A DNA stretch of 26,468 nt from CAUZFZ01 sp963579025 (GCA_963579025.1 CAUZFZ010000146.1:1-26468), one strand, 5' to 3'; positions 15,327 to 24,406 are shown, counted from the stretch's first letter. The notes: generated by a model from the letters alone, not told the origin. Numbers and translations are program-made.

Positions 15327-15358
15327 TACCGGACTCCCCGCACGTCGGGACATGAATC

Positions 15359-16156
15359 ATGGATTTCCTTCAGCTCAATGGCCGCAACGTGCTGGTGATC
15401 GGAGTCGCCAATCGCAAGAGCGTCGCGTATCACTCGGCGCGCGTGCTGATTGAGGCCGGGGCCAACGTCCTGTTCAGTGTGCGGTCTGAAGAACGACGTG
15501 AGACGGTCCTGAAGCTGTTTCCCGACGCCAAGGTGTTCCTGTGCGACTACGAGCATCAGAACCAGATCGATCAGTTGCGGGATGATGTGAGTGAGACCGT
15601 TGGCACACTGCACGGCATTGTTCACTCGATCGCATTTGCGGACTACTCGGCCGGATGGTTGCCGTTTCATGAGACTCCGCGAACGGCTTTCCTGCAGGCG
15701 GTCGACATCTCGTGCTTCTCACTGATCGCCGTTTCGAACGCGTTCCGAGATCTGCTTGACGCCGAGACGGGCAGTGTGGTTTCGATTTCGATTTCGACGA
15801 CACGCATGGCTGCGGAGAATTACGGGTACATGGCGCCGGTGAAGGCCGCACTCGACTCGTCACTGTGCTTTCTGGCCAAGTCGTTTTCAGCGTTTTCGAA
15901 GGTGCGGTTTAACGGTGTCTGCCCCGGACTGCTGAAGTCGTCTGCGTCGGCGGGGATTCCCGGATACGTCGATAGCTATCTGTACGCGGAAGAGGCGACG
16001 CTGCGGAAGCAAGCTGTCCAGACGGACGAGGTTGCCAATGCCGTTGCGTTTCTAGTGAGTCCGCGATCGTCCGGGATCAATGCACAGGGGCTGGTGATCG
16101 ACGCAGGCATGTCGATCAACTACTTCGACAGCGACCTGGTACATCGGAAAGACTGA
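15359..16156 (+). CDS. fabI: enoyl-[acyl-carrier-protein] reductase FabI
   Basis: A 265-residue short-chain dehydrogenase fold protein that performs the last reduction step of fatty-acid elongation. FabI marks: a degenerate Rossmann loop VLVIGVANRKSVAYHSARVL (~11-30), HGIVHSIAFAD (~85-95), and the catalytic pair Tyr155 and Lys162 in YGYMAPVK (Y-x6-K), equivalent to Tyr156 and Lys163 of E. coli. The C-terminal VAFLVSPRSSGINAQGLVIDAGMS is also typical. The tail (NYFDSDLVHRKD) differs from the E. coli ending. It follows the M24 peptidase gene by 32 bases and precedes trmL by 10 bases, within the same run of genes. NADH or NADPH preference cannot be read reliably. Confidence 0.92.
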   Translation: MDFLQLNGRNVLVIGVANRKSVAYHSARVLIEAGANVLFSVRSEERRETVLKLFPDAKVFLCDYEHQNQIDQLRDDVSETVGTLHGIVHSIAFADYSAGWLPFHETPRTAFLQAVDISCFSLIAVSNAFRDLLDAETGSVVSISISTTRMAAENYGYMAPVKAALDSSLCFLAKSFSAFSKVRFNGVCPGLLKSSASAGIPGYVDSYLYAEEATLRKQAVQTDEVANAVAFLVSPRSSGINAQGLVIDAGMSINYFDSDLVHRKD

Positions 16157-16166
16157 GGGATCGATC

Positions 16167-16634
16167 GTGCCGGAACCGCTCCTGAACGTTGTGCTGTATC
16201 AACCGGATATCCCGCAGAATACGGGCAACATCGGCCGCACATGTGTGGCGGTGGGAGCGAAGCTGTGGCTGATCCGGCCGCTCGGGTTTCGTGTGGACGA
16301 ACGGCATCTGCGACGTGCTGCGATGGACTACTGGGAACATCTGGACTGGGAAGCTGTGGATTCCTGGGCTGAATTTTGCGACCGGATGGGGGACAGAACC
16401 ATCTGGTGCCTGACGAAGTTCGGGACACGTCTCGTGTGGGACGCAGAGTTCGAGCACGGTGACGTACTGCTGTTCGGCAGTGAATCGCGAGGACTGCCCG
16501 AGAGCATTCGGGAAGCACATGCGAGTCGCAATCTGCGACTGCCGATGAAGGACCAGGTGCGCAGTCTGAATCTTGCCAGCACGGTTAACACGGTGGTCTA
16601 TGAAGCGGTGCGACAGTTCGGTGGTCTGACATAG
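16167..16634 (+). CDS. trmL: tRNA (cytidine(34)-2'-O)-methyltransferase TrmL
   Basis: A 155-residue SPOUT methyltransferase, the minimal size for TrmL, which methylates the ribose of the wobble base 34 of certain tRNA-Leu species. Family marks: LYQPDIPQNTGNIGRTCVA (~10-28), IRPLGFRVDERHLRRAAMDY (~36-55), the knot-forming FGSESRGLPESI (~106-117), and LPMKDQVRSLNLASTVNTVVYE (~129-150), where the SAM loop forms. The start is GTG at 16167 with GAGGGA about 7 bases upstream. It is only 10 bases after fabI. The following 231 bases (16635-16865) hold no gene; they contain the short inverted repeat GAATCG-CC-CGATTC without a T tract, and probably the promoter of the next gene. Confidence 0.93.
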   Translation: MPEPLLNVVLYQPDIPQNTGNIGRTCVAVGAKLWLIRPLGFRVDERHLRRAAMDYWEHLDWEAVDSWAEFCDRMGDRTIWCLTKFGTRLVWDAEFEHGDVLLFGSESRGLPESIREAHASRNLRLPMKDQVRSLNLASTVNTVVYEAVRQFGGLT

Positions 16635-16865
16635 TCGGAATCGCCCGATTCGTTCGCATCCCTCTCTCTCCGCCCGCCGGGACAGTTGCGGACTCGCTGT
16701 GTTGGTTTGCTCACTGACGCAGTGAGGCGGCGCAGAACTGCTCGTGCCTGCGTGCTACGATGTTGGGTCCCACGAAACTGCCCGCCTGGGGACTCGTCGA
16801 ATCGATTGTATTTTGTCCTTCCTGTTCGATTCGCGACTCCGTCTCGCCCGCCTGGAGTTGGCTCG

Positions 16866-17585
16866 ATGTCTCACGAAATGTTCACGATCGACGAACTGTC
16901 GCGGCATTTGGGTCGTGATCGTCGAGAGATCGAGAAGCTGGCCAGTCGGGGTCGCATTCCGGGCCGCAAGGTTGGCAGCACGTGGCAATTCCAGTCGATG
17001 GAGATCACACGCTGGCTTGAACAGGAGATGCGGGATTATTCCAGCACTCAGTTGCGCGATGTCGAAGTGAGTCAGCGCTCGGACGACATCTGCAGCGACT
17101 TGCCCGTGAGTTCCATCCTGCACGTCGAGACTGTGCAGGTCCCGTTGAAGGGACGGACTCGACGCTCGATCCTTGAGGAACTCGTCGAAGTCGCCGGGCG
17201 CACATGGCAGGTCTGGAGTCCGAGCGACATCCTGAAAGCCGTGCAGGATCGCGAGGAACTGTTTTCCACCGCCTATCCGGGCGGAGTGGCGATTCCTCAC
17301 CCGCGGAATCCGTTGCCGAACGCTCAGGGGCAGTCCGTTGTGGCCTTCGGACGCACGTATTCAGGAATTCCGTTCGGTGCCGGTCATGCCGGCCTGACCG
17401 ACCTGTTCTTCCTGGTCCTGTGTATGGACGCGAAGACTCATCTGCAGATCGTGGCCAGGCTTGGTCGCATGCTGCAGTTGCCCGACTTCCTTGACCAACT
17501 GCGCGAGACCGAGGACGCCGACACTGCTCACGCCGCAATCTGCGCTGCCGATGAACGGGTCGCGCAGCAGGATCGAGTGGGTTAA
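16866..17585 (+). CDS. excisionase-type HTH fused to a PTS EIIA (PtsN-like) domain
   Basis: A 239-residue protein starting at ATG 16866, with GGAG about 9 bases upstream. Residues ~5-56 are an excisionase/MerR-like helix-turn-helix (FTIDELSRHLGRDRREIEKL ... RKVGSTWQF), which would bind DNA. Residues ~85-230 are an EIIA type 2 domain; GGVAIPHPRNPL gives His145 as the phosphorylation site, as in PtsN. SILEELVEVAG and RLGRMLQLPDFLDQLRE also fit. The fusion implies that phosphorylation of EIIA controls a DNA-binding activity. No other PTS component is present here, so the phosphate donor must be elsewhere. The longest frame reaches back to 16686 through a non-typical 60-residue stretch. The end lies 33 bases from a convergent gene. 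Confidence 0.88.
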   Translation: MSHEMFTIDELSRHLGRDRREIEKLASRGRIPGRKVGSTWQFQSMEITRWLEQEMRDYSSTQLRDVEVSQRSDDICSDLPVSSILHVETVQVPLKGRTRRSILEELVEVAGRTWQVWSPSDILKAVQDREELFSTAYPGGVAIPHPRNPLPNAQGQSVVAFGRTYSGIPFGAGHAGLTDLFFLVLCMDAKTHLQIVARLGRMLQLPDFLDQLRETEDADTAHAAICAADERVAQQDRVG

Positions 17586-17618
17586 CCTGTGAACTCGCGC
17601 GGCGTCGAGGTCACGGAA

Positions 17619-18143
17619 CTACTCGTCCTTGTCGGCCAGCGGGATGAATGAACCTTCGCCGGATTCGATATCGAGCGAGAACGGCAGCGGCTCGTCTGGA
17701 TCCAATTGAATCGCCTTGCCGACGCTACTGTCCGTCGCACCTTCGGGATTGCTGTCCGTACTTTCGCGATGTTCCTCGACCGCTTCCCGACGTTTTGGCC
17801 TGGGCGGCTGTGGCGGCTGTTGACGTTGCGACTGATTCGGAGTGTCTTTGCCCGCTCCGTTGTTCACGAGTTGAAACGCCACGTCGCCAACGGTCAATTC
17901 GTCTCCGGGTCGGACGTCGGATGAGTGAACGACACGGTCACCGTTGACCCACACGCCATTCATGCTGTCCAGGTCGCGTACAACGAAGCGGTTGTCGACC
18001 AGAGCCAGACAACAGTGCTTGCGGGAGATCTTGGGACTTTCCTTGATGATGATGTCACAGTCCGGGTGCCGGCCGATCAACATGATCGGCTTATCGACCA
18101 CAACCGGTCGCCCCCCCCGTGCGGGTTTGAGTATGACGCTCAT
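17619..18143 (-). CDS. FHA domain protein
   Basis: A 174-residue protein starting at ATG 18141-18143 (MSVILKPARGG). Residues ~5-95 form a forkhead-associated domain: MLIGRHPDCDIIIKESPKIS supplies the GRHPxCDI and later S residues, followed by RKHCCLALVDNRFVVRDL and the conserved DSMNGVWVNG, which together bind phosphothreonine. The remaining ~80 residues are Pro/Gln/Ser/Glu-rich and probably disordered, ending in an acidic tail (LADKDE). The longest frame continues upstream to 18368 but overlaps the LRR gene and lacks the domain pattern. FHA proteins read Ser/Thr kinase signalling, which is abundant in Planctomycetota. It lies 97 bases after the LRR gene and may share its transcript. Confidence 0.85.
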   Translation of the reverse strand: MSVILKPARGGRPVVVDKPIMLIGRHPDCDIIIKESPKISRKHCCLALVDNRFVVRDLDSMNGVWVNGDRVVHSSDVRPGDELTVGDVAFQLVNNGAGKDTPNQSQRQQPPQPPRPKRREAVEEHRESTDSNPEGATDSSVGKAIQLDPDEPLPFSLDIESGEGSFIPLADKDE

Positions 18144-18240
18144 GCCAGTCCCAGGTTTTCCGAGGCCCGTCCGCTCGAAGATCCGAAAATGGTCGGACTC
18201 AAGACCGGCAAACGGCACCGCAGCATTCCAGCCTACCCCG

Positions 18241-19836
18241 TTACCGTATGATTTCGCAATCGGGTAGTCGCTTCGCGAGGTCAGACAGTGCATCTTCAGA
18301 GACTGACGTGCCGAACAGGTTGAGCACGCTGAGTTGGGGCATTGAAGCGACCAGATCAACCAGGCCATCGCCCACCGGGCAGTTTCTCAGCCCGATCTCG
18401 CGTAAGCCGGATATCCCGCTAATCCAGCCAAGTTCGCGTTCGGTGACACTTGTGCGGTCCAGCCAGAGGACCTCCAGCCGCGTCAATGACTGCAGTGCGC
18501 CAATTCCAGCGTCAGAGATCGAGGTGCCGCGCAGGCTGACCGCGGTCAGACTGGTCAGGTCGGCCAGGAAACGCAGGCTCGCGTCTGAGATAAGCGTCCC
18601 GCTCAGTCCGATCCGCACCAGACTTTCGCAGCGCTGCAGATGTTTCAGACCATGACCTTCAATCCGCGTTCCACTCAGTCCCAGGCCCTTCAGATTCCGC
18701 ATCAGGCCCAAGTGAGCCAGCCCGCCGTCCGTGACCAGCGTGTCGCCCAGAAACACCTCCTCGAGTTCCAGCAACCCGGCCAGATGGGCCAGTCCCCGGT
18801 CGGTGACCGGGGTGTAGGCCAGGTTTAAGACGGTCAGGCCAGAGAGCTCACTCAGGTGCTGGAGGCCCTCGTCGGTCACGTTGGTGCCCAATAGCCCCAG
18901 TTTTTTGAGGTACTTCAGGTTTCGCAGGTGCTTGAGACCCGCGTCGGGCAATTGCCTGTGATGATACAGGCTGAGGTCTTCGAGCTGGACGAAGCGACGC
19001 AGGAACTCAAGACCCGCACGAGTCAGTTGTGCCTGGTCGACACGTAGCTTCGTGACCTTTCCGTCTGCGTTTTGCTCAATCTGTCCGACTGACTTGAGTG
19101 CGGAAATCAGGTCGCCATCGTGCTCCTGTACGGCCTCGAGAAGCGGGTCGGGTGAGTAGGCGATGTAGCATCCGGGAAGATGACGCTGCAGTTGCTTCAC
19201 TCCGGCGGGCGTCACCATCGTCGTGCAGACATCAAGAATCTGCAGTTCACTGAGGGACTTAAGATGAATGACACCGTCATCCGAAACCCCTTTGCAGAAC
19301 ACGAGCCCCAGGAACTCGAGCTTTGTCAGCGCGAGCAGATGGGGGAGCCCGCTGTCCGTGACATTGGTGTAATCAACGTTGACGTTCCGCAGTTCGGTCA
19401 GCTCGGCAATCTCAGCCAAACCAGCGTCTGTGACGTCGGTGTCCGAAAGAATGAGCATTCGCAGCCGCGGCAAGGCCTTGAGCTGAGCAATACCGGAACC
19501 GTCCACGCGGCACCCGCCCAGCATCAGCATGTCGAGCGAACTGAGCGACAGAAGTGCGCTCAGTCCCGCGTCGGTAATCTGTGTCGTCGAAAGGTCCAGC
19601 GATTCGAGTTGCTGCAGTTCCCCCAGACGCTCCAGTCCGGCGTTCGTGACCTGCGTGTCGGCGAGCGAAAGGCTGCGCAGTTCGGGGAAACAGGCCAGCA
19701 GTCCCAGGTCGTCATCGCGGACTTCCGTATCAGACAAATCGATGAGCTGAATGACTCCCGCATCTTCGACCAGGCGGCCACCGACTTCCGTCAGCGCTGA
19801 AATGGCATCCTGTTGCGTTTCAGCTTCCACAGACAT
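18241..19836 (-). CDS. leucine-rich repeat protein
   Basis: A 531-residue protein built almost wholly of ~24-residue leucine-rich repeats of the ITDAGL type, for example LRSLSLADTQVTNAGLERL and LESLDLSTTQITDAGLSAL. About 19-20 repeats follow a short N-terminal region, and one break near the middle (LQRHLPGCYIAYSPDPLLEA to about VGQIEQNADGK) divides them into two blocks. Start chosen at ATG 19834-19836, with GGGAG about 8 bases upstream; the longest frame begins at GTG 19917. No signal peptide is visible, so it may be cytoplasmic. LRR proteins bind proteins; the partner is unknown. The FHA gene follows on the same strand. A curved solenoid with no catalytic residues is expected. Confidence 0.85.
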   Translation of the reverse strand: MSVEAETQQDAISALTEVGGRLVEDAGVIQLIDLSDTEVRDDDLGLLACFPELRSLSLADTQVTNAGLERLGELQQLESLDLSTTQITDAGLSALLSLSSLDMLMLGGCRVDGSGIAQLKALPRLRMLILSDTDVTDAGLAEIAELTELRNVNVDYTNVTDSGLPHLLALTKLEFLGLVFCKGVSDDGVIHLKSLSELQILDVCTTMVTPAGVKQLQRHLPGCYIAYSPDPLLEAVQEHDGDLISALKSVGQIEQNADGKVTKLRVDQAQLTRAGLEFLRRFVQLEDLSLYHHRQLPDAGLKHLRNLKYLKKLGLLGTNVTDEGLQHLSELSGLTVLNLAYTPVTDRGLAHLAGLLELEEVFLGDTLVTDGGLAHLGLMRNLKGLGLSGTRIEGHGLKHLQRCESLVRIGLSGTLISDASLRFLADLTSLTAVSLRGTSISDAGIGALQSLTRLEVLWLDRTSVTERELGWISGISGLREIGLRNCPVGDGLVDLVASMPQLSVLNLFGTSVSEDALSDLAKRLPDCEIIR

Positions 19837-20015
19837 GCGCGGACTCCCGCCAATTGCATTGTGATCGATTAGTACGCCGGTGCGGCTGCCTGCATCCGAA
19901 AGGAGGCGTCGCATCACCGGTCAACAAGGCCCTGCGCGAACGACACCGGCAGTCTACATCAGACGCGTTGGCGGGAGAAAGCCTGGCGTAACCGGGAGAT
20001 CGAAACATCCCGGAC

Positions 20016-21344
20016 TCAGTTCTGTCCACCCAGGCGGTCGAAGCGTCGCTGAAGTTCCGGAAGACGCCCCTGGTGTTTATCCCACAGGGGTTTCAGCGGA
20101 TACGATTCAGGAATCGGCTGGCCATTCAGTCGCAGGATTCTCTGCCAGACAAGAACCGCCCACATCCCCTCTTCGATTGAAAGGTCTTCATCGATGAATG
20201 AGGGGTAGCGTTCGAGCAGTTTTTCGAAGTCCCTCATCCCCTGGGTAAGCTGTTCGCTGGCCAGATCCAGATTGCCAGCCAGGTAGCTTTGTTCGCCCTC
20301 GTAGATCAACGCGTGAGTTTCCCCGGTTTCCTGCTCGGCTTCAGCCCGCGCACGCGTGCGCCAATAGCGATAGTTGACAGTGTCCTGGTATCGGCCCAGC
20401 CACACCACGACGTCCTTCACGTCGACATCCTGCTCACGTGCCAACGCGCGAACGTCGTCCTCGTTGGCTTCCAGGAAGACTTCGCATACGGGCGTTTGGA
20501 AATGCATTATGCCGTACGACTGGGTCCAGCCCGTCAACGCCCGGTTCCAGGCAGCCACGGTGCGCGTTCCGAAATCGCCTTCCCGTTGTAAGGCGTACGC
20601 ATAATCAAGCAACGAACGTGCCGGGTAAGACCGGAACAGAGCCCGCATCATGATGTGCTGATCGCGACTGTCCTCTGCGGTGTTGCCATCTTCGTACCAC
20701 GTCCGGGCCACAAGGTAATTGTCGATCTGATCAGGATTGATCTCGGGATCGGCAGCCCCACCGAATCGATCGACGTTGGGATCACTGACGAAAAAGCCGC
20801 GAAACTGCCGCCACTCATCGGCCCGCCCGACTTTCTGACCCCAGACACGACCGGTTTCCCAGTACAGCTCGGGAATTGCAGTGTTTCGATCTGAGCCGCG
20901 CTGGGAAAACTTGCCGCCTTCTTTGACCCAGTAGTAGCGGTCTGGCACGGCATCCCACTCGGCCGACACATTGAATGCCAGGTTCCACGAGAGGAATCGC
21001 CACACTTCAATGTAATGCGGCTGTAAGGTGATCACGGCTTCTGTCGTGGTCCGCATCTGGGCCCATTCCTTACGGTCCTTGTAGTAGTCAAGGTCCATGC
21101 GCAGCAGATTGACCGCGACTCCCCGCAGCCCAAGCAGCATCAGGTTCATTGTCACGCTGGTCGGATCGATCTTGCCCAGGTCGCTTTCTCCCAGGTCATG
21201 CTGGCGCCGCAATTGGGCCAGCGTGCCGCCAGATGCCTCCGCTCCACCGCTGGAGGGCATACCGAGCAACGCGATCGGTATCAGCAGCACGAGAATGCCA
21301 CAGATATACGCGATCTTTCGCTGACGGGAATTGAGATTGTTCAT
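20016..21344 (-). CDS. membrane-anchored planctomycete protein with TPR-like helices, downstream of an ABC transporter
   Basis: A 442-residue protein with one N-terminal hydrophobic segment (IAYICGILVLLIPIALLGM, ~11-29) after a basic start; the rest is probably periplasmic. The body is helical, with repeated pairs such as YKDRKEWAQMRTTTEAVITL and many Trp, Tyr and Arg residues, and IDPTSVTMNLMLLGLRGVAV, a hydrophobic but not necessarily membrane-spanning segment (~60-80). Its ATG overlaps the stop of the ABC permease gene by 4 bases (21341-21344), so it is translationally coupled to it. Similar proteins are commonly placed beside this permease type in Planctomycetota; their function is not known to me. 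An accessory role to the transporter is inferred from the coupling. Following it, CCGGGA/TCCCGG (19992-20013) forms a weak hairpin without a T tract. Confidence 0.78.
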   Translation of the reverse strand: MNNLNSRQRKIAYICGILVLLIPIALLGMPSSGGAEASGGTLAQLRRQHDLGESDLGKIDPTSVTMNLMLLGLRGVAVNLLRMDLDYYKDRKEWAQMRTTTEAVITLQPHYIEVWRFLSWNLAFNVSAEWDAVPDRYYWVKEGGKFSQRGSDRNTAIPELYWETGRVWGQKVGRADEWRQFRGFFVSDPNVDRFGGAADPEINPDQIDNYLVARTWYEDGNTAEDSRDQHIMMRALFRSYPARSLLDYAYALQREGDFGTRTVAAWNRALTGWTQSYGIMHFQTPVCEVFLEANEDDVRALAREQDVDVKDVVVWLGRYQDTVNYRYWRTRARAEAEQETGETHALIYEGEQSYLAGNLDLASEQLTQGMRDFEKLLERYPSFIDEDLSIEEGMWAVLVWQRILRLNGQPIPESYPLKPLWDKHQGRLPELQRRFDRLGGQN

Positions 21345-22945
21345 TTGGATTCCAGCTCTCGCAGAGACAGACTGAAGTAACCCAGCAGCAGACAGGGAAT
21401 CGCATAGGCCACAGTCACGGCCAGCGATGGCAACATGACTCCGTCCCAGGGGACGTCGAATCCTTTAGCCACCCACTCGGACATGGAGAACGTCGTGAGG
21501 TCCGGGATCATGTATTTTACGATCCACAGGCCACCAGTCAGGCTTCTGTCGGCCTCCTGAATGATGACGGTCAGCGTCCCTTCCGGTAGAGGCGAGGTGT
21601 CGTTCATATGGGTCAGCAGTCGAAAAATCGACTCGAATGGTCCGCCTCCCAGTTGCTCGCCCGCCAGAATCTTGTCGAGAAACCCTCGCGCCAGCTGACC
21701 GATGACGATTACGGTGAAGCACAACAGAGTCGCCACTGGCCATTTGACGAAGCAGCTCGCGGTCACCCCGATCATGACCACGACCAGCATTTTCAGCCAG
21801 ACGCCGACGATCGCTTTGAAGTAACCGGTTGCAAAGGACCGATTGGGGAGCCGAACAAAGAAATCGCCCCGTGATGCGCCCAGAAACTGACTGCGATCCA
21901 GGCACTGCACGTGGACCTCCAGAACACCGAGGCTGGCCTGATCCGAGGGCTGCGCCAGATCGTTGAAGATGTCGGCTGTCCGCTTTTCCAGACTGGCCTC
22001 GTCGGTCCATGTCACCTGCCGCGCCACATCGAACTCGTTGTTGGCGAATTCCCGCACATTGAACGGTGGCAACGGAACGCGCAGCGACTTCTCGGGGTTG
22101 ACCAGGATATAGCGGACCCGCAACGTCTGCTTCATATCCCCCTTCCACGTCCGAAAAGCCTCAAACCGAGACTCCAGCTTCAGCGAGTCGGCCTCTTCTG
22201 TCAGAGGGAATTTCCAGATACCGACGGCCTTTGTTCCCCCCTCGACGAAGCTCCGTGTTTCGACGATGTCACCAACATTCACACCCTTCTCGGCGGGGGC
22301 GCCGGAACGGTCGAGAAATGACAGCTCGCCATACACCGGGACGCGGCAGATCAAATCCACGTCGTCCGCAACCTGCCGCTGAATCCACACGTATCCGACG
22401 ATACCCATGATTCCCAGAACCAGAGTGCCCACGGCGGAAAAGCCCACCATGCGCCCCAGCACGACCTCACTGCGACGGACAGGTTTTGTCACGACCGTGT
22501 GCAACGACCGCAGACGGATGTCCTCAGGCAGCCCCCAGCACGAAAGCAGCAGCACGACCGGCAGCACGAGCAGATTGATCGCGATGAACACGAACGCCAC
22601 ATAGTTACGAACCTGATGGTCAGCTCGGACTGTGGTATCCGCCATGAACCAGCTCGCGAACATGAACACGATCGCAAAGACCACAAAGACCAGCAGCGCT
22701 TTGCGGCGGATCGACTCCTTCCACGTCAACGATGCGATCGCCAGGACACGGCGCGGCGATGGCGTCAGGAAATCGATCAGGCCTCGGATTGTGCCTCTGA
22801 CGACCCGCCCCGGTCCCTTGCGACCGTGTCCCGCCAGCGACGTTGCGGTGGCCACAAGAAAGAACACCAGTCCGAAGGTGCCCAGGGTAATGACCCATTG
22901 GACGATTCCCGTGAGCAGGTCGAATGATTCTGGCTGCAATGTCAT
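21341..22945 (-). CDS. ABC-2 type transporter permease
   Basis: A 534-residue integral membrane protein. Hydrophobic segments occur near residues ~15-40, 80-100, 112-135, 160-185, and several at ~370-440 and at the C-terminus (LAVTVAYAIPCLLLGYFSLS). TWKESIRRKALLVFVVFAIV (~73-92) is typical of ABC-2 permeases. Between the fourth and fifth segments lies a ~180-residue soluble part (about 190-370) with many charged residues, likely extracytoplasmic. The ATPase gene upstream on the same strand ends 109 bases before it. The substrate is unknown; this family includes exporters and gliding-related transporters. The gene downstream overlaps it by 4 bases. The N-terminal segment plus linker (GRKGPGRVVRGT) precedes the core permease. 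Confidence 0.85.
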   Translation of the reverse strand: MTLQPESFDLLTGIVQWVITLGTFGLVFFLVATATSLAGHGRKGPGRVVRGTIRGLIDFLTPSPRRVLAIASLTWKESIRRKALLVFVVFAIVFMFASWFMADTTVRADHQVRNYVAFVFIAINLLVLPVVLLLSCWGLPEDIRLRSLHTVVTKPVRRSEVVLGRMVGFSAVGTLVLGIMGIVGYVWIQRQVADDVDLICRVPVYGELSFLDRSGAPAEKGVNVGDIVETRSFVEGGTKAVGIWKFPLTEEADSLKLESRFEAFRTWKGDMKQTLRVRYILVNPEKSLRVPLPPFNVREFANNEFDVARQVTWTDEASLEKRTADIFNDLAQPSDQASLGVLEVHVQCLDRSQFLGASRGDFFVRLPNRSFATGYFKAIVGVWLKMLVVVMIGVTASCFVKWPVATLLCFTVIVIGQLARGFLDKILAGEQLGGGPFESIFRLLTHMNDTSPLPEGTLTVIIQEADRSLTGGLWIVKYMIPDLTTFSMSEWVAKGFDVPWDGVMLPSLAVTVAYAIPCLLLGYFSLSLRELESK

Positions 22946-23054
22946 GACAAATATCCAATGAACCGTTCAGTCGATGCGACGCAGGAACTCGTAGCCGCAC
23001 TCGCCAGTCTGCGGCTGTCCCGCGTTCTGCGGCGAACGCGGTGAAATTGTGTCC

Positions 23055-24038
23055 TCAGGGTTCAACACTGGCCGGTTTTTCAGACGCGTCTGCCGATCCG
23101 GAACTCGAACCGGCCCCGCCATCACCTGAAGCCCCGTCATCGCCCGATGCAGCTCCGTCACCCGATGGGACAAATCGCTGACCAGGACGATCCTGGCTGC
23201 GCTGCACGGTTTTCAGGAACAGGTCTTCCAGACTGCTGGTCGGGTTGTCCACGCTGTGCAGAGTGGCGTTGTGCTTCTCCAGGACCTGACGAATTTCGTC
23301 GACTGCCGTGGAGTCAAGCTGTGACGTCAGCAACTGCGTCTCTTCCTGAGCTTTCAGTAACTCGTCAACACGGCCAAACTCCTTGAGTTCGCCACCGTAC
23401 AGGATCGCAATGCGGTCGCAGACGTCCTGCACGTCGGCCAGCAGATGGCTGCACATGACGACCGTTTTCCCTTCGTCCCGCAGCTTGCGGATCATGTCTT
23501 TCATGTCCCGCGTGCCCAGCGGGTCCAGTCCACTGGTGGGCTCGTCCAGCAGGACAAGATCGGGATTGTTGATGAGTGCCTGGGCGAGTCCGATTCGCCG
23601 GGTCATCCCCTTCGAGTACTCCTTGAGCTGCCGACGTCGTGCGTGCTGCAGACCGACCTGCTCGATCAGTTCGTCGGTTCGCCTGCGGCGATCGGCGCCC
23701 GACATCTTGAACAGACGCCCGTAGAAATCGAGCGTCTCGTCCGCGTTCAGAAAACGATAGAGATACGATTCCTCGGGCAGATACCCGATCCGCTCGTTCT
23801 TCGAAACGTCGGACGCGGACTTGCCCAGGATGCTGATCTCGCCCTCGGTCGGGAACAGCAGTCCCAGCAGCAGCTTCATGGTCGTCGTTTTCCCGGACCC
23901 GTTGGGGCCCAGCAGACCAAAGACTTCCCCGGGTTGAATGTCGAGGCTCAGTGAATTGAGCGCCCGAACCTTCTTGCGTCCCCAGAAGTCACGATAAATC
24001 TTTGTCAGGTTGCGGATCTGAATGACCGGTTCGCTCAT
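23055..24038 (-). CDS. ABC transporter ATP-binding protein
   Basis: A 327-residue ATPase of the ABC-2 exporter type. Walker A: GLLGPNGSGKTTTMKLLLG (~43-61). Q-loop region: GYLPEESYLYRFL. Signature: YSKGMTRRIGLAQAL (~141-155). Walker B: PDLVLLDEPTSGLDPLG (~159-175). H-loop: VVMCSHLLADV. The last ~60 residues are Gly/Ser/Asp/Ala-rich (SGDGAASGDDGASGDG), a low-complexity tail beyond the nucleotide-binding domain, a feature seen in relatives of this ATPase. Start is ATG 24036-24038; the codon before it, TTG, gives the one-residue longer frame. GGGA lies 7-8 bases upstream. It pairs with the permease gene downstream at 22945. Confidence 0.92.
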   Translation of the reverse strand: MSEPVIQIRNLTKIYRDFWGRKKVRALNSLSLDIQPGEVFGLLGPNGSGKTTTMKLLLGLLFPTEGEISILGKSASDVSKNERIGYLPEESYLYRFLNADETLDFYGRLFKMSGADRRRRTDELIEQVGLQHARRRQLKEYSKGMTRRIGLAQALINNPDLVLLDEPTSGLDPLGTRDMKDMIRKLRDEGKTVVMCSHLLADVQDVCDRIAILYGGELKEFGRVDELLKAQEETQLLTSQLDSTAVDEIRQVLEKHNATLHSVDNPTSSLEDLFLKTVQRSQDRPGQRFVPSGDGAASGDDGASGDGGAGSSSGSADASEKPASVEP

Positions 24039-24050
24039 CAACTTATCCCG

Positions 24051-24406
24051 TCAGGTGACACCAGAGTCAGAATTACGGAAGACAATGGAGAAGAAAAACA
24101 CGGGCGGGTCAGCCGTAATCAGCCGGTACCCCGCAGGAATTGATAAGTTATCTGCTGTCTGAAGCCATGCTCCGGATACACCGGGACCGGCCTCCGTGAA
24201 TGGATATGAGGCCGGTGTACGTGTCCCTGCGCCGCGACGCGCGATAAATCCCGCCACACGGCGGAGAATTCTTCAGCTCTGACCACGTCGATGCGGACCC
24301 CGAACGATGTGACCAGGAGCACTTCTCGAAAACGGACCTCACTGTAGGCCGGGTTCTGCGCCTGTTCAAGAGTCCGAAAGCCAGACCCGACCAGAGCTTC
24401 CGTCAT
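24051..24406 (-). pseudogene. possible frameshifted small gene remnant
   Basis: Two overlapping minus-strand frames each look protein-like over part of the region. From 24406 the first reads VLLVTSFGVRIDVVRAEEFS and then AVWRDLSR. Near 24240 this frame turns His/Arg-rich while the other becomes plausible: RTPASYPFTEAGPGVSGAWL, QTADNLSIPAGYRLITADPP and VFFFSIVFRNSDSGVT, then a stop at 24051. Joining them would give one protein of about 118 residues. I recognise no family. The evidence is only composition and the continuity of hydrophobic/charged pattern, so it may be coincidence. Confidence 0.25.

Noticed and set aside
16640..16656. Hairpin GAATCG-CC-CGATTC after trmL as a terminator.
   Set aside because: The loop is only two bases and there is no T tract.
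18241..19836. Tandem DNA repeat array suggested by the recurring LRR sequence.
   Set aside because: The repeats are conserved at protein level (ITDAGL pattern) but diverged in DNA, so this is ordinary LRR coding sequence.
22967..23173. Minus frame ending QTGECGYEFLRRID after the ABC ATPase stop, as a sign of a frameshifted C-terminus.
   Set aside because: The ATPase already ends in a typical low-complexity tail and a stop; the extra frame has no homology I can recognise.
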